Source: Penium margaritaceum
Taxonomy: Eukaryota > Streptophyta > Zygnematophyceae > Desmidiales > Peniaceae
Length of the DNA: 64,000 nucleotides
Direction: 5' to 3'
Assembly (NCBI GenBank): GCA_023375785.1
Contig: SZWC01004849.1
Location: 39,862 to 103,861 of the forward strand
Shown here: positions 12,796-24,600 of the stretch, piece after piece
Position numbering within the stretch: position 1 is the first letter of the stretch
Layout: each line of letters begins with the position of its first letter
Program-made: the position numbers and the translations under genes
The notes under the pieces: model-generated
What the model was told of the DNA's origin: nothing
What the model saw: only the letters and a program-made list of their open reading frames with translations
Databases searched by the model: none

Positions 12796-13964
12796 TCAAT
12801 GTAATATGAGAAAGGGGTCACCCTCAAGTGGCATGGCAATAGAAAACAACATACGCTGATGAAATGCGTCGTGGTGTCTCATTTTGATTTGTTTGAAATA
12901 CATGTCCCACCACACAGAATACTCAAGTGAAGTCGCCTCAGGCACGATAACTTCTACCAAGTGGATTGAACATTTCCCCATCATTACAAGCATCCGATCG
13001 ATGGCATACATGGTGATTCTTCCATTAAGTTCAATGATACGTGATGTGTTTTATGTGATCCTGCTAGCTTCAGACATGGCCAAATGAACCGATTGGCCGC
13101 CACCAGAAATCACCACCGCAGACGACCAACATAAGGTCATTTTCCCACTATAGCACACGAGTGTAGAATTTGGTCCAGCGATGCCAGGGATTATCTCATC
13201 AATTGGGCTGATAGTGTACCAAGGCACAACAAATGGTAGCTTTAATCACATCTTTCCATTGAGGTTGTCAAGGAATGCTAAAGAGAGCAATCGGCTTGCA
13301 CATGTACGCGCATGGAAGGTGGCACTGGATGCACATAGATGTGGACAATGTTTCCATCATACAGAATTCATGAACAAATAATAATTGAGTTGGGGATGCC
13401 CAACATGGTTGTTGCGAGATACTCGATCTTGAACGGGGGAGGAAGCTAGCCATGTTAACGAAGAGGCGTAAACTTAGGTCTGGGAATTCATGCACGTGTT
13501 CATCTTTTTCTTTTCCGTGGCACATCCACATGCTTATACTTTCAGCATGAAATATACAGAAAAACCCCCACTTCATTTCCTTCATTGATGCATCACTAGC
13601 CCCAACCACTAGAACTTCTCTTACAGGCACCTCGGAGAATCCCAAACCATGTTCATTTCCTAGGCACAAGGTCTCGCAAGGGTACATGTACGGATTACCC
13701 ACAAAATTCAAATGTGTGTATGGTTTACGTGGCATTCATGAAGAATAATACTCCCATACCTGTTGACCTAAGACAATTAACTTTAGCGAGAAAACGCAAC
13801 ATGTCAACGTCGCATGCAACAGCGACATGTTGACATCGAAATTGTCTTTGAACATTCACAAACCCTTTGTTTGAGGGGTTGTTAATGTCCGCGGGGGGGG
13901 GGCATTCGGTTTGCATGGGGGGTCCAGGACTACCCGTGTGTTGAAAGGAACCTGCTAGGCCCAT
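12796..13964 (-). other. Cluster of minus-strand ORFs, unrecognised
   Basis: Three minus-strand open stretches lie close together: 13725-13964 (79 codons), 13268-13735 (155 codons) and 12796-13011 (71 codons). The middle one is the longest ORF in the 8-15 kb stretch and includes GLGFSEVPVREVLVVGASD. I do not recognise the family. The run could be a decayed host gene or transposon reading leftward. A G-run at about 13891-13900 interrupts the first ORF's surroundings. Confidence 0.25.
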
Positions 13965-15289
13965 CTAACGTAGGGCCTTGCACGAGCCTGCGTAATACTA
14001 AAACACTAGATTTCCAAATGTACTTCATGATGTGGTTTTCTTAATTTTTGCACACGAAAACGGGAAATGATTTGCATGTTAGGAAGAAAGGAGAATGAGA
14101 GTTTTTGCTCGATCTACAAAACATGCATTTTGGCTTGATCGTGATGAAGCGATGGTCTCTTTTTTCTTACAGACACAACCCCCTGGTCTGATGTAGGTTT
14201 TCATGTTTTGTGCGGGCTCCATCCATGCAGAAAATAAATAACCCTAGATCAAACCAGTGGTTTTATGTTAAAAAAAATGAGGTCATTGGTAGATCCCGAT
14301 TCTTGCATGGGAGCGAGAATGGCGAGGGGGGTTGACATGTTCCATCACGCTTCGCTCGATCGGTAGCACATGCTGCCAACCATGCATGGTGAAGCAAGTG
14401 GGCAGTTTGGTTTTTTTCTTAACTGCCGGGTGGGGGAGTCTGGTTTCTTAAGCGCCAAGTTGAGCGTCATTAAGTTTGATGAAGTACGATTAAGTAGAAG
14501 GACTATTATGCCCGTCTTGAAAGCCCGTTGTGAACATCTTGGAGCATCCTTCACGCAAGCCACGTCGGGTTCCGAACAATAAGCTACCCTCAAACAGAGT
14601 TTCCATCCTTTGCCATATCTGGTTGTCGGTTCAAGAAAGAACTCATCAACAATACTCTAATACAAAATTGGTGGATAAACGGGCAAGAAATGACGTTTTT
14701 CGTAGCGATGGAGTTACCCGTAGGAAGTTTGTATTCTCGAGCTCGTGGCAATAGACATATATGCAAAGTCCATTATTGATGCGTATGAGGTGCTTGCTAC
14801 ATTTGTGGCCCCTGCCCACCAATAGGTTCGATATTCAGGCACTTTTCCCATAAAATATGCGTTCAACCAAACATTGAACCATGAACAAAGGGGATGTCAA
14901 GCTCACAAACACGTTGTTGGAGTCTTCATTTGCGTTTTGGGAGTGGTGTTTGAACATTTTTTCCTTTGCTTCATAACGCCTCGTCATTTGGGGAGTCTTC
15001 CGTGCTTATGCTTGTTCATTCTTTACGGCTAAAAGTAAGTGCTTCATTGAACACGGTAGCGTTACTGGAAATGCCGAGCATTACTTCCCGGAGCACCTAC
15101 TACACTTTCGCTTTGCTTCATGTGCAAAGCACATTGCATTGTAGGTTATTCCTTCGGCACCCCGCCTTTTGGGAGAACCAGTGTCATTTGCCCTGAATTT
15201 AAAAAATTGGTCGCCATTTTCCCCGACTTAAAGTGGATTGGTCAACATTTGCCCCGATCGGCATGTACCCCGCGTGTCGTTGCGAATTT
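13965..15289. other. Unassigned low-coding DNA
   Basis: No gene recognised. There are short open stretches on both strands around 14.35-14.75 kb and 14.97-15.31 kb without recognisable motifs. The segment ends at the false duplication beside the first N run. Confidence 0.45.
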
Positions 15290-15523
15290 GCCATCCGCCC
15301 CGTCGGTTTGACGACTTCATATGAGATACGAACGATCCATGGGGTATGACGAATACGGACGAGGTATAAGACACATACTCATATTGAACAACGATTGTAT
15401 GCAACCAAAGTAAGGTATTAACATTCATGTAGCATGGCAATGTCACGCCGACCGGTCGAAGGAGCCACGTGGCTTGAGCGGGGTCACGTGGGACTGTGGG
15501 CAATGAGACGGGATGGCTCGAGG
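15290..15523 (+). repeat. False duplicate left of N run (assembly overlap)
   Basis: This 234 bp stretch reads the same by eye as 15642-15875, immediately right of the N run. The two copies abut the gap on either side. This is the picture left when two overlapping contigs were scaffolded instead of merged. It includes the first about 95 bp of the TRIM 5' LTR. Confidence 0.85.
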
Positions 15524-15641
15524 NNNNNNNNNNNNNNNNNNNNNNNNNNNNNNNNNNNNNNNNNNNNNNNNNNNNNNNNNNNNNNNNNNNNNNNNNNNNN
15601 NNNNNNNNNNNNNNNNNNNNNNNNNNNNNNNNNNNNNNNNN
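15524..15641. other. Assembly gap, 118 N
   Basis: Run of 118 N flanked by identical sequence on both sides. The true gap is probably zero or negative, so apparent ORFs spanning it are meaningless. Confidence 0.95.
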
Positions 15642-15779
15642 GCCATCCGCCCCGTCGGTTTGACGACTTCATATGAGATACGAACGATCCATGGGGTATG
15701 ACGAATACGGACGAGGTATAAGACACATACTCATATTGAACAACGATTGTATGCAACCAAAGTAAGGTATTAACATTCA

Positions 15780-15940
15780 TGTAGCATGGCAATGTCACGC
15801 CGACCGGTCGAAGGAGCCACGTGGCTTGAGCGGGGTCACGTGGGACTGTGGGCAATGAGACGGGATGGCTCGAGGGTCGGAGACCCTCAAGCACTACGGT
15901 TATGGCCTAGTAGGCTAAGGATTCCATTGAATCCGTTACA
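15780..15940 (+). repeat. TRIM 5' LTR
   Basis: 161 bp, TGTAGC...CCGTTACA. It aligns end to end without gaps to 16024-16184. Confidence 0.9.
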
Positions 15941-15941
15941 T

Positions 15942-15953
15942 TGGTATCAGGGC
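15942..15953 (+). other. TRIM primer-binding site
   Basis: TGGTATCAGGGC matches the usual plant tRNA-iMet primer site TGGTATCAGAGC at 11 of 12 bases. It starts two bases after the LTR end. Confidence 0.85.
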
Positions 15954-16023
15954 TCCAGGGCTCGAATCCCACGTTGGGATCACCTGAGATGCCGAGGCAG
16001 CTCTCACTCCCAATGGGGGGGAA

Positions 16024-16184
16024 TGTGGCGCGGCAGTACCACGCCGACTGATCGAAGGAGCCACGTGGCTCGAGCGGGGTCACATGGGACTGTGGGCGGT
16101 GAGACGGGATGGTTTGAGGGTCTTAGACCCTCAAGCACCGCGGTTTTGGCCTAGTCGGCCAAATAGTCCATCGAATCCGTTACA
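16024..16184 (+). repeat. TRIM 3' LTR
   Basis: 161 bp, starts TGTGGC after the G-rich tract GGGGGGGAA at about 16015-16023 and ends CCGTTACA just before the ATTCA duplicate. Confidence 0.9.
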
Positions 16185-16189
16185 ATTCA

Positions 16190-17109
16190 GGTTATGTGCC
16201 AATCCCAATGTCATGACTATGGTCGTGAAAAACCCATTGCCGTTGGAATGGCAATGTCGTACCATTTGACAAGCGTTGAACGTTGCAAAGTTCTACCCCC
16301 ACGAGAATGCCTCCCCCTTGCGAATGGACTTGCAACCTAGAATATGAGGTTTTGTTCACTTTGACAAGTACTATCATTAACTTAAAGGAATCCAACGAAC
16401 ACATCCATTCGCTCGCAAAAACAGAAAGTATGCCGCCACGTAGAAATAATCATGAACCGGTACCCCACGAGGTATATGGAGTAGTGGCGTCACGATGAGG
16501 AGCAAATGAAGACTCAATTTTTGAATACTGGTCTGATGTTGATTCAAACATGAAACATGGGGCAGATTGGTATCCATTTTTTCATGTACAGGTATATAGT
16601 ATACGTAAGTTGGGAAAGTGGGGTACCTCACAAAGTTGCCATCTTGCACTGACCTTGGGTTGTTTTGGCTTACCTCTGTAGTTCATACTTAGTTGTCATA
16701 AAACGGTTCCTTGCATGTGATGTTCCTTACACACGGTTGGATGTTTGGTGCGATGCTCGTGTAGCCAGGAGAGTATTACATTTGGCCGATCTATGCTCCA
16801 GGTTAGATCGACTAAGATTTTGCATTTACGAAGTTGTTAACGGAGTGTGGAAGGAAACATTATAGACACGGAGGCATGAAGAGTTTAGCAAGTAGCTTTA
16901 CCTGTCTATGAAGTTTTGGCGTCCTGGTAAGTACGGTCGAAAAGTCACAGAATGTTTGCCAACCTGAATTCGTATACCGAATTTAGCGCTGCTTATGAGA
17001 CGAATTTCAAAGACCGGTTAGATAGATAGATTATTATGTTTTTTTTTTTTTTTGACCGGAGTCGGTCACGCTTCGTCCCCATCTGCTTTCACCTATCAGG
17101 AAAAATCTA
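16190..17109. other. Unassigned stretch upstream of gene copy 1
   Basis: No gene recognised. The word TAGATAGA(T/C)AGATTATTATG near 17024 recurs at about 41950 and 60873 (one base different there) upstream of copies 2 and 3. It marks the outer limit of upstream similarity between copy 1 and the others. Confidence 0.5.
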
Positions 17110-17260
17110 CATATTGTCCCATCTAAAGTGCGGAGGGCTGCACAGTCCGAGCCGCCAAACCTGGAATGCAGTGAGCCAACATGCAACTGGGCTAAGTAAT
17201 GTTTTCGCCGCCGTGTCAGCGCGACACGGGGGCGACCTTGAATCTAAAATCCTGCCTCCA
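17110..17260 (+). repeat. Decayed single arm of foldback element
   Basis: The sequence around GAGGGCTGCACAG, GCCGCC and GAATGCAGTGAGCC matches, in decayed form, the left arm of the inverted-repeat element at 61233-61702 upstream of copy 3. The second arm is not evident here. Confidence 0.5.
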
Positions 17261-18147
17261 CCCCCCCCCCCCTCTCCTCCCTGCGCCCTCCTCCCGCACC
17301 CTTAACCGTCCATCAGGGACTACCCTGAAACGACACCTGGGCCTACTTGCGATCCCGCACCCGTTCTCACGGGAAGCGCGGACCCACGCCTGCGGAGGGT
17401 CTCCATCCCGACCCCGGCTGGCTGTAGCCCATCCATGTTTGTGCCGCTCGATGCGACATCCATCGGTCAGAGTAGCCCGTCCCGCAGCAGCTCCAAAGTC
17501 TCGCTTCGCAAGTTTCAGAGACGAAAACGTCACCGCACCAGGAGTTTCCGTCCGAAGACAAAAACGACTACCACAAGGTCTCTCTCTCCACATAATTGAC
17601 CAAGCACTTCACGACATTCCGCGGATGTCCACAATGGCGGCCATGAAGGCCCTCTCCGTCCTCGCGCTATGCCTCTCTGTGCTTCGGCAAGGGCTGACAA
17701 GCCCGCGGCTACTCCTGGCAAGAGCAGCAGCAGCAGCGGTGGCGGCAGCATCCCCGTTGCGTCCCCGTCCCCATCGGTGACGCAGCAGAACAAGGACCTC
17801 TTCCCGCTGGACGGCGACGACCTGGCCATCGTGAAGAAGTACTGCAACGGCAAGGCCACCAACGACAACTTCCACCCGTGCCCCATCAAGGGCAGGTGCA
17901 ACAACTGCGGCAAGCCCGTGATCGTCAAGTTTCCGCAGGGCGACCTAAACGACTGCAACAACGTCAACAACGGCAAAGGATCGGCGCAGGGCAACGTGAA
18001 CAGCAACCCCAACTCGCAGAGCACATACCTGTGCGGCTCGTCCGCCACCGACCTCAACTCGTGCTGCGCGCTCTGCGGCAAGTACAAGGACGGCGGCGTG
18101 ACGGGCAACCCCAAGTTCAAGTGCAAGGCCTTCGTCTTCCTCGCTCC

Positions 18148-18380
18148 GTAAGTTTGCAAAAATCCTCTGACATACCTCAAATCATCTCACACTTCACAAA
18201 TCATCCCCCAATCTCCCATTACCGTAGGATTTGGTATTCTTCTGGATCTCGTGCTCTTCGTTTCGACTCTTCTTCCCGCCAACGAGCATAATGCATTGCC
18301 ACAATATGCGCGAAAGCCACTGACCTTCGGTCCTCTCCTGCGCCCGATTCTGTCCGACGGCTGCTGTGTGTGTTTAGCAG
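18148..18380 (+). other. Intron of copy 1
   Basis: 233 bp from GTAAGT to TTTAGCAG, in the same position and phase as in copy 3. The 3' end differs from copies 2 and 3 (GTGTCGCAG there). Confidence 0.8.
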
Positions 18381-18708
18381 GAAGGACGACAACGACAACA
18401 AGGGTTGCGGCAAGAACGGCGCGCCGCCGTTCGTTGACCAGGCGAATGCCAACCCCGCCATCGTGAACCCATACCTGGGAGGGTGCGGGTGGTGCTTCCT
18501 GCTGAACTCCGAGTACTGCGCACCCACGTGCTCGGCGTGGGGCATGAACGCCAGCAACCCCGAGATCCGCTGGGCGCAGTACGGACGGACGTGCGCCTCG
18601 GGAAAGGACGACCTGCACTTTGAGGGTGCGGACGGTTCGCAGTTCGACTTCAACGGAACGCCGGAGCGCAGCTTCTGTCTGGTGGCGGATCGCGGTCTGC
18701 AGGTGAAC

Positions 18709-18709
18709 N
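18709..18709. other. Single N at contig join inside exon 2
   Basis: Comparison with copy 2 shows about 60 bp missing at this base. Sixty bases is a multiple of three, so the loss itself need not mean a broken gene. Confidence 0.8.
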
Positions 18710-19289
18710 CGCACGCTCCGCACATGGATGCGCGAGCTGGGCTTCGTGTGGCGCGCCGCCGACGGCAAGCAGCACACGTTGCGCCTTGTCGCGCGCAGCG
18801 GCAAGCAACAGGAGCGCGGCGCGGGCTTCTTGGACCGTGCGGAGGTGGACGGTGTGGCCATCGCGCGCCTTGCCCAGGGCGAATCCGTGAGCTTCGATTC
18901 TGGGCTGACCCTGACGTTCTCGGGCGAGGACAAGATGGGTCCATTTGACGTGGACGTGTACCGTGTGTCCATTGCGGGGCGGCTCGAGCTGGACGTGAAG
19001 CTGCGTGTGGCGCACCCTCTGCTGCAGTCGGCCAGCGACGCGGAGACACTTCAACCTGGCGTTCGAGATGCTGGAGCACACTCCAGCCGTGCACGGCGTG
19101 ATTGGGCAGACGTTCCGCGGCGGAAGGACCGCCAAGTCCGTGAGCATAAAGGCGCTGTCCACGCTGCTGGCTGCCGGAGAGACCAACGGCCCCTTCGCCG
19201 CCGACGGCCACGGCCTGCTGGAGGGCAACGCCGACGGCTATGCCACGTCAGACGTTCTCGCGCCCGAATGCAGTTTCTCTGCTTTTTGA

Positions 19290-19549
19290 AACCAAAACCA
19301 CGATGAGCCCTCCTTGTTGTAACTTCCCCACAATGTTTCATATTGGGATTAATAACATCTTTTCATACTCTCATTTTCACTCTCGTCTCCGCCTGTGTTA
19401 GTCACATACATCTGCCATGGAAGAAAACTTAAGACTGGAATTCATTGTAGGAAGCATTTTAATAGTCAATAAGGGTGTGACCTGCACCACATTGGCTTGT
19501 TAAGCCAACAGATTTTGCCAAGGATCACTCCTAGGTGTGACCAGTGCCA
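19290..19549 (+). other. 3' flank of copy 1, shared with copy 2
   Basis: This stretch is nearly identical to the flank after copy 2 (43742-43990): ACGATGAGCCCTCCTTGTTG and onward. It is clearly different from the flank after copy 3. It probably holds the 3' UTR; I see no perfect AATAAA. Confidence 0.7.
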
Positions 19550-19669
19550 TGTAGCTGAAGTGGGGGTTCCTTAGCGTATAGGTAGTTGGACGAGATGGCT
19601 CCAGGGTCGGAGACTTGAGCACTTAAATTTTTGCCTAATTGGCTTCGGATTTCCCCTAAATCTATTACA
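19550..19669 (+). repeat. TRIM-related solo LTR remnant
   Basis: Starts TGTAGC and carries GACGAGATGGCTCCAGGGTC, TTGCCTAATTGGCT and CTATTACATTGG. These parallel the LTR of the TRIM at 15780-16184 in the same order. No second LTR or target duplication is seen. Confidence 0.6.
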
Positions 19670-20525
19670 TTGGATGATGAAGACCGTAATGAACAGTACT
19701 CAATTGTCATGAGCAAAGGAGGTAGTATGCACTCACTTGAGCAACATCATGCTCATGTTCATTGTAGCACGTCTTTTGATTTTAGATTAATAGATGTAAT
19801 TCATCTTCTTGTCTTATAGTGAGAAACTCTCGTCTAGCCTTACCATTAGAGGACAACAAAAAAGTTGCAGAGAAAAGGCATCTATTGAAGATATTAGTAA
19901 TCCCATACAAACATCCTCATAAAGTTGGACAAAGATGCACGTCTTCGACAAAAGACATCATGTTACATGTGTTTTTCTATGTTGGATCATGTTTAAATTC
20001 ATAAAAAGTTTAATTTCACTTCTCATTTTTTGTTTTAATAGAGTTGGTCTCAAAGACAAGCCATAACATGTCATGGCAGCATGTAACCTAGCTCATGGGA
20101 GAAGTTCACCCTTTTCGAATGAGCATGCATCGTTGATTGTAACCATCTCCCCGTATCCATAGTCGTGTAGATCCTTGATGCAAACTCAGCTGGCACTGTA
20201 GCATCGTCCTAATGGGTTTTTGGACCCCCTCTAGCAGTAGCTGAAGCTCGTGATGCTGCAGTGTCATCCTTGAAGTTTCCCAAAAGTGTCAATCGACTCA
20301 CCTACCACTACTCTAAGCATGTAAACTTGATACTGTCTCGTGTGATCATAGTGCTTGATATGCAAGTACTCATGAGAAAGCTCTACCTCTAAACTCTCCA
20401 TCCAAATTGTTCATGCCTTTTCTTATGCGATAAACTAAACACGTAGTGACAACACGCGTATAGACCTTGAAGATCTCTAGGCCTCGGGCTAAGGATGAAA
20501 TCATTACATGTTTAGTCCATAAAGA
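19670..20525. other. Spacer A, left part
   Basis: No gene recognised. It is homologous to 44094-44948 in spacer B. Around 20150-20210 it shares CCGT(A/G)TCCATA(G/C)TCGTGTAGATCC with the copia LTR at 24870, so an old related LTR may be present. Confidence 0.5.
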
Positions 20526-20837
20526 GCTAGAAAACCTAGGTAGCAGGTTGGGGCAGCAGCGTTGTTGATGCAGCGTGCGGGCTTCCACGCTCGTTGCTTA
20601 AGTTAGCTGCCCCCTCAGTCTACTGCTCTAGAGTCTAAGTCTGGAAGCTCTGGGTTTGTTACTTAGAAACGCGCGCACCAGTGTTAGCGCAAGAAAGCAG
20701 CTGAAAACTGAAAGTGACTGATTAGGAATGAAGAATGAGCAACAATGGGAGACCCCTCCAAGTTCTAGCTCCCCCCCCACTAGTGTAGAACTTGTTACTC
20801 AGCTAACCAGCCAATAAAAAAATAGTCCTAGACCTAT

Positions 20838-20878
20838 TGTCTGGCAGGCAGGGTTTTCTCGGTGGGCCCTGCCAGACG
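20838..20878. repeat. Hairpin-forming inverted repeat
   Basis: GTCTGGCAGG at 20839-20848 is exactly complementary to CCTGCCAGAC at 20868-20877, with a 19-base loop. It lies in the unassigned left part of the copia insertion. Confidence 0.6.
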
Positions 20879-21394
20879 CCCGACAGCACCAAATCCGGGT
20901 GTCGTCCGTTTTGCCTAAAAACAGGACCATACCATAATACCAACGCTGCAAACGCAGTGGAGCGGTTAGAATCTGCTAGAAAAATAGTAGCGAAGAGTTA
21001 TGGCTGCCCGAACCCGGGCAATGCCTACGACACTCAGTGACGTCAAGCAGGGCCACATAGCAGGAGACATGGACCCTAGGCATAGCATGACGATGCAGAC
21101 GCAATGCCACAACCAGAAACAATGTTGAGTGCATGGAAATAGCATCTGCAGTGGGACCAAGTACCACAAAGTCACTACGACGACACGTCACGTTTTTGTC
21201 ACTGGTTTTCTATCCCCGGAACACCAGCGGTTGCTTCACCAACGTCTGTGTCACGTGGGCTCCGACACTATGTCGAAGCTCATCCGGACACAGCCCGCTC
21301 TTGGTCTTGACGTGGCTTCTTTCGAGAAGCCACCCAAGACCGACTGCCTTTTCTGCGCTCAGGGTAAGATGCACCGGTGCACTTACCCTGATTC

Positions 21395-21683
21395 GCGCTC
21401 CCGAGCGCTGAGGCCCCTCGAGTTGGTCCACCCGGACCTGCTCGGTCCTCTCCCGGTCGAGTCGCTGTCCGAGAGGGGCCGGTATGTTCTGACGCTGACT
21501 GATGACTTCACCCGGATGCGGTGGGTCTACAGTCTGCGTCAGAAGAGCGACGCCGCCCTTGCGGTTCGGCTCTGGCTCGTGATGGCTGAGCGTCAGTCTC
21601 GCCACACGCTACATACCTTTCACTCGGATCGCGGCGGCGAGTTCCTCGGCGAGATGGACTCCTTCTTTGCTGAGCACGGCATT
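21395..21683 (+). repeat. Local duplication at single-N join (first copy)
   Basis: About 285 bp starting near CCCGAGCGCTGAGG are repeated directly after the N at 21684, up to about 21970, with almost no differences. The N between the copies points to unmerged contig ends rather than a biological repeat. Confidence 0.75.
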
Positions 21684-24600
21684 NTTCCCGAGCGCTGAGG
21701 CCCCTCGAGTTGGTCCACTCGGACCTGCTCGGTCCTCTCCCGGTCGAGTCGCTGTCCGAGAGGGGCCGGTATGTTCTGACGCTGACTGATGACTTCACCC
21801 GGATGCGGTGGGTCTACAGTCTGCGTCAGAAGAGCGACGCCGCCCTTGCGGTTCGGCTCTGGCTCGTGATGGCTGAGCGTCAGTCTCGCCACACGCTACA
21901 TACCTTTCACTCGGATCGCGGCGGCGAGTTCCTCGGCGAGATGGACTCGTTCTTTGCTGAGCACGTCATTTTTCACCAGGTCTGTGCTCTTGCTACCCCA
22001 CAGCAAAACGGTGTATCTGAGCGCTGGCACCGCACCATGGAGGATGCGGTCCGCGCCATGCGGTCTAAGTGCAGTCTCCCGGAGTCCTTCGCATTCGAGG
22101 GCTTCGCCTACATGACTTGGGTCTGGAACCGCCTCTCGTATGGTTCGCTTCCAGATCATGTTACACCGTATGAGCTCTGGTTTGGCCACCGTGCCGATCT
22201 TCGTCTCGCACGCGTCTGGGGATCCCTGGCCTCCGTATGGTACACCGAGGACCAGTAGGGGTCCAAGGTCTCCCCTCGGGGTTGCTTGTGTGCCTTCATC
22301 GGCATCTCCCCGCGGTCGAAGGCCTGGCAATTTCGGGACCGCACTCGCCGTCGTGTCATTGAGTCCCGTGATGCGCTGTTTTTTCAGTCACTCACATACC
22401 ATGATCTGACTTCGATCACAGCGCTCTCTACAACACATGTCCCTTCCTGTGAGGGTCCTCGGTGGATGGGGGAGAGCTCTTCGCCAGCGACCATTCCTCG
22501 CCAGGCCGATGTGTCTGCTCGAGTCCCCTCTCGATCCCCAGCACTTGATGATCCGGCTATCATTGCCGTTGGTCCAGAGATCCCGCTTGTCCAGCCAGCT
22601 TCGCACCCCACAGGTACCACTGCTCCCACGCCTCCTCTTGCATCACCCTCTGTGTCTACTGGCACCCCTGTTCCAGCGTTTGACCCAGCCCAACCCACTC
22701 CTGTCTCTACGTCGGCTGACACTCCTGCCTCAGTGTCCGGGCCAGCCTTGCCCGCTGTCATCCCTAGCTCAGTGTCCCCGACACACGCATCTCCGCGCAC
22801 GACTTCTCCGACTGCCTCGTCTCAGCCCTCACCAGCTGTGGTAGTACCTGTCCCTGTGGTCGTACCTGTTACTAAGCCTGAGGTGCGCCCCTCGACCTCC
22901 GATTACTCCCGTGAGCCCGGTGGTCGCCTTCGACCACTGGATTCTGGAGCTCAGCAAGCTTCGGGTTCCAGACCAAGACGTTCCTCTCGCTGCATCGCGA
23001 GCGGTGATCCAGGCACAAAGGCCTTAGGCCTGAGTGTCCGCACTGAGCTTTCAGAGGTACACCGAGCATGCCCCATAGGGCACGACCTGGTCACTCGCGA
23101 GTTCCATATCGCCTGTGACGCAGTAGCTGATCTTGTGGCCGTCAGGCCAGACACTGAGGCGTGTGCACTTGCCACGCAGAGTTCCCCCTCTATGGCGGCG
23201 GATCCGGGCACATTGAGGGAGGCTTTCTCATCGCAGGATGCTGATGCCTGGCGAGCTGCTTGCGAGGATGAGCTTCGCGCTATCCGAGAGCACGGAGTCT
23301 ACGAGCTGGTCGACCTTCCCCCTGGGAGGAAGGCGATTCAGGTCAAGTGGGTCTTTCGCAAGAAAGTGAAGCCGGATGGCTCACTGGAACGCTACAAGGC
23401 CCGCTTGGTCGTCAAGGGGTTCTCTCAGATCGAGGGAGTTGATTACACTGACACCTTTGCCCCTGTCGGCCGCATGACCTCAGCTCGAGCTCTGTTTGGT
23501 GTAATAGCTCAGCATGACTGGAAACTACACCAGATGGATGTGAACAACGTGTTCCTCCATGGCTCTTTGGATAAGGAGATCTACGTGGCTCAACCACTAG
23601 GCTTTGGGGACGGTGACAAGGTCTGGCGCTTGCGCAAGTCCTTGTACGGCCTCAAGCAGTCTCCACGGTGTTGGAACCGAGAGATCACTGGCACCTTGAC
23701 TCGCGCAGGATACGTACAGAGCGAGGCAGACCCCTCACTCTTCATCCTACCGACACCCGAGCATTTTACCGCCATCCTGGTCTATGTTGATGACCTTCTA
23801 ATCTCGTCTCCACCGCTGGAGGCCGTGAAGGAGGCCAAGGCTGTCCTACAGACCGCCTATAGGATGAAGGACCTTGGTCCTGCATCGGTGTTTCTTGGTA
23901 TGGAGATTGTGCGAGATCGCAAACATCGGACACTGTTGCTGCATCAGGCCCGATACGCAAGAGTCGTGGGGGAGCGCTTTAGCGATCTCCTTGGTGCAGT
24001 ACCCACTGCTTCCACACCATTCACACCTGATGGGCTGGATGCCCTGAAGGTGGATGACCCTACACAGCTAGGGGAGACAGTGGACGTGACCTTGTACCTC
24101 CGTCTTATCGGATCTCTGATGTACCTGGCCACTACCACGCATCCCGACATCGCGTTCGCCGTCAACCTCCTTGCTCAGTTCTTGCAGGCTCTACGTGCGA
24201 GAGCTCTTCACGCGGCTGTATGAGGGGTACGTTACGTGGTCTCCACGCCGTATCTCTGAATCTGCTTTCGTCGGCAGTGTTCAGTGGTCCTTGACGGCTA
24301 CACTGACAGCGATTTGGCTTGGAGTCCTGACGGGCGCAATCGCACTGGCTACGTGTTTCTGCTTGGTGGTACCGCTTTGTCTTGGCGAAGCGGGAAGCAG
24401 GGCTGCATTGCACGTAGCTCGTCGGAGGTAGAGTATGTGGCTTTGGGGGCAGGGGTTGCTGAGGCAGTTTGGCTGCAGCGCTTGTTTCTTGAGCTTGGGC
24501 AATCAGTACCCGCCATTGTGCTGCGTTGCGACAACCAGAGTGCTCTCGCCATTGCGGAGAACTCTGGTGTTTTTCATGCTTGCACAAAGCACATTGCGGT

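Larger units (their letters stand above)
15775..16189 (+). mobile_element. TRIM (miniature LTR retrotransposon), 405 bp with ATTCA TSD
   Basis: Complete-looking terminal-repeat retrotransposon in miniature. Two 161 bp LTRs (15780-15940 and 16024-16184) begin TGT and end CCGTTACA. They enclose only 83 bp with a tRNA-iMet type primer site and a G-rich polypurine tract. The direct repeat ATTCA (15775-15779, 16185-16189) is a perfect 5 bp target duplication. By my count the LTRs differ at about 25 of 161 positions (about 84% identical), mostly transitions, so the insertion is old. It has no coding capacity and would depend on another element. Confidence 0.9.
17634..19289 (+). pseudogene. Root_cap-domain secreted protein, copy 1 (probably pseudogene)
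   Basis: Two-exon gene homologous to the intact copy at 61942-63659. Exon 1 is 17634-18147 and ends before a GTAAGT donor. Exon 2 is 18381-19289 after a TTTAGCAG acceptor. Compared with copy 3, exon 1 is 4 bases shorter inside the signal-peptide region (near 17670-17700). The start ATG therefore runs out of frame with the mature part; a later in-frame ATG at 17669 would lack a signal peptide. Exon 2 lacks 2 bases near 19047, just before the Root_cap region. At the single N (18709) about 60 bp present in copy 2 (43100-43159) are missing. That loss sits at a contig join and is probably an assembly fault. The other two changes are away from any N and look real. The Cys pattern, DPHF-like segment (DLHF here) and Root_cap C-terminus are otherwise well kept, so inactivation would be recent. 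Confidence 0.8.

Noticed and set aside
17199-17780. 193-codon plus-strand ORF over the start of copy 1
   Set aside because: It begins in non-coding DNA, runs through the C-rich tract and only overlaps the signal-peptide part of the gene out of the conserved frame.
20980-21040. tRNA-like text (GAACCCGGGC) in the left part of the copia insertion
   Set aside because: No cloverleaf could be drawn around it. The match is limited to a short palindromic CCCGAACCCGGG word.
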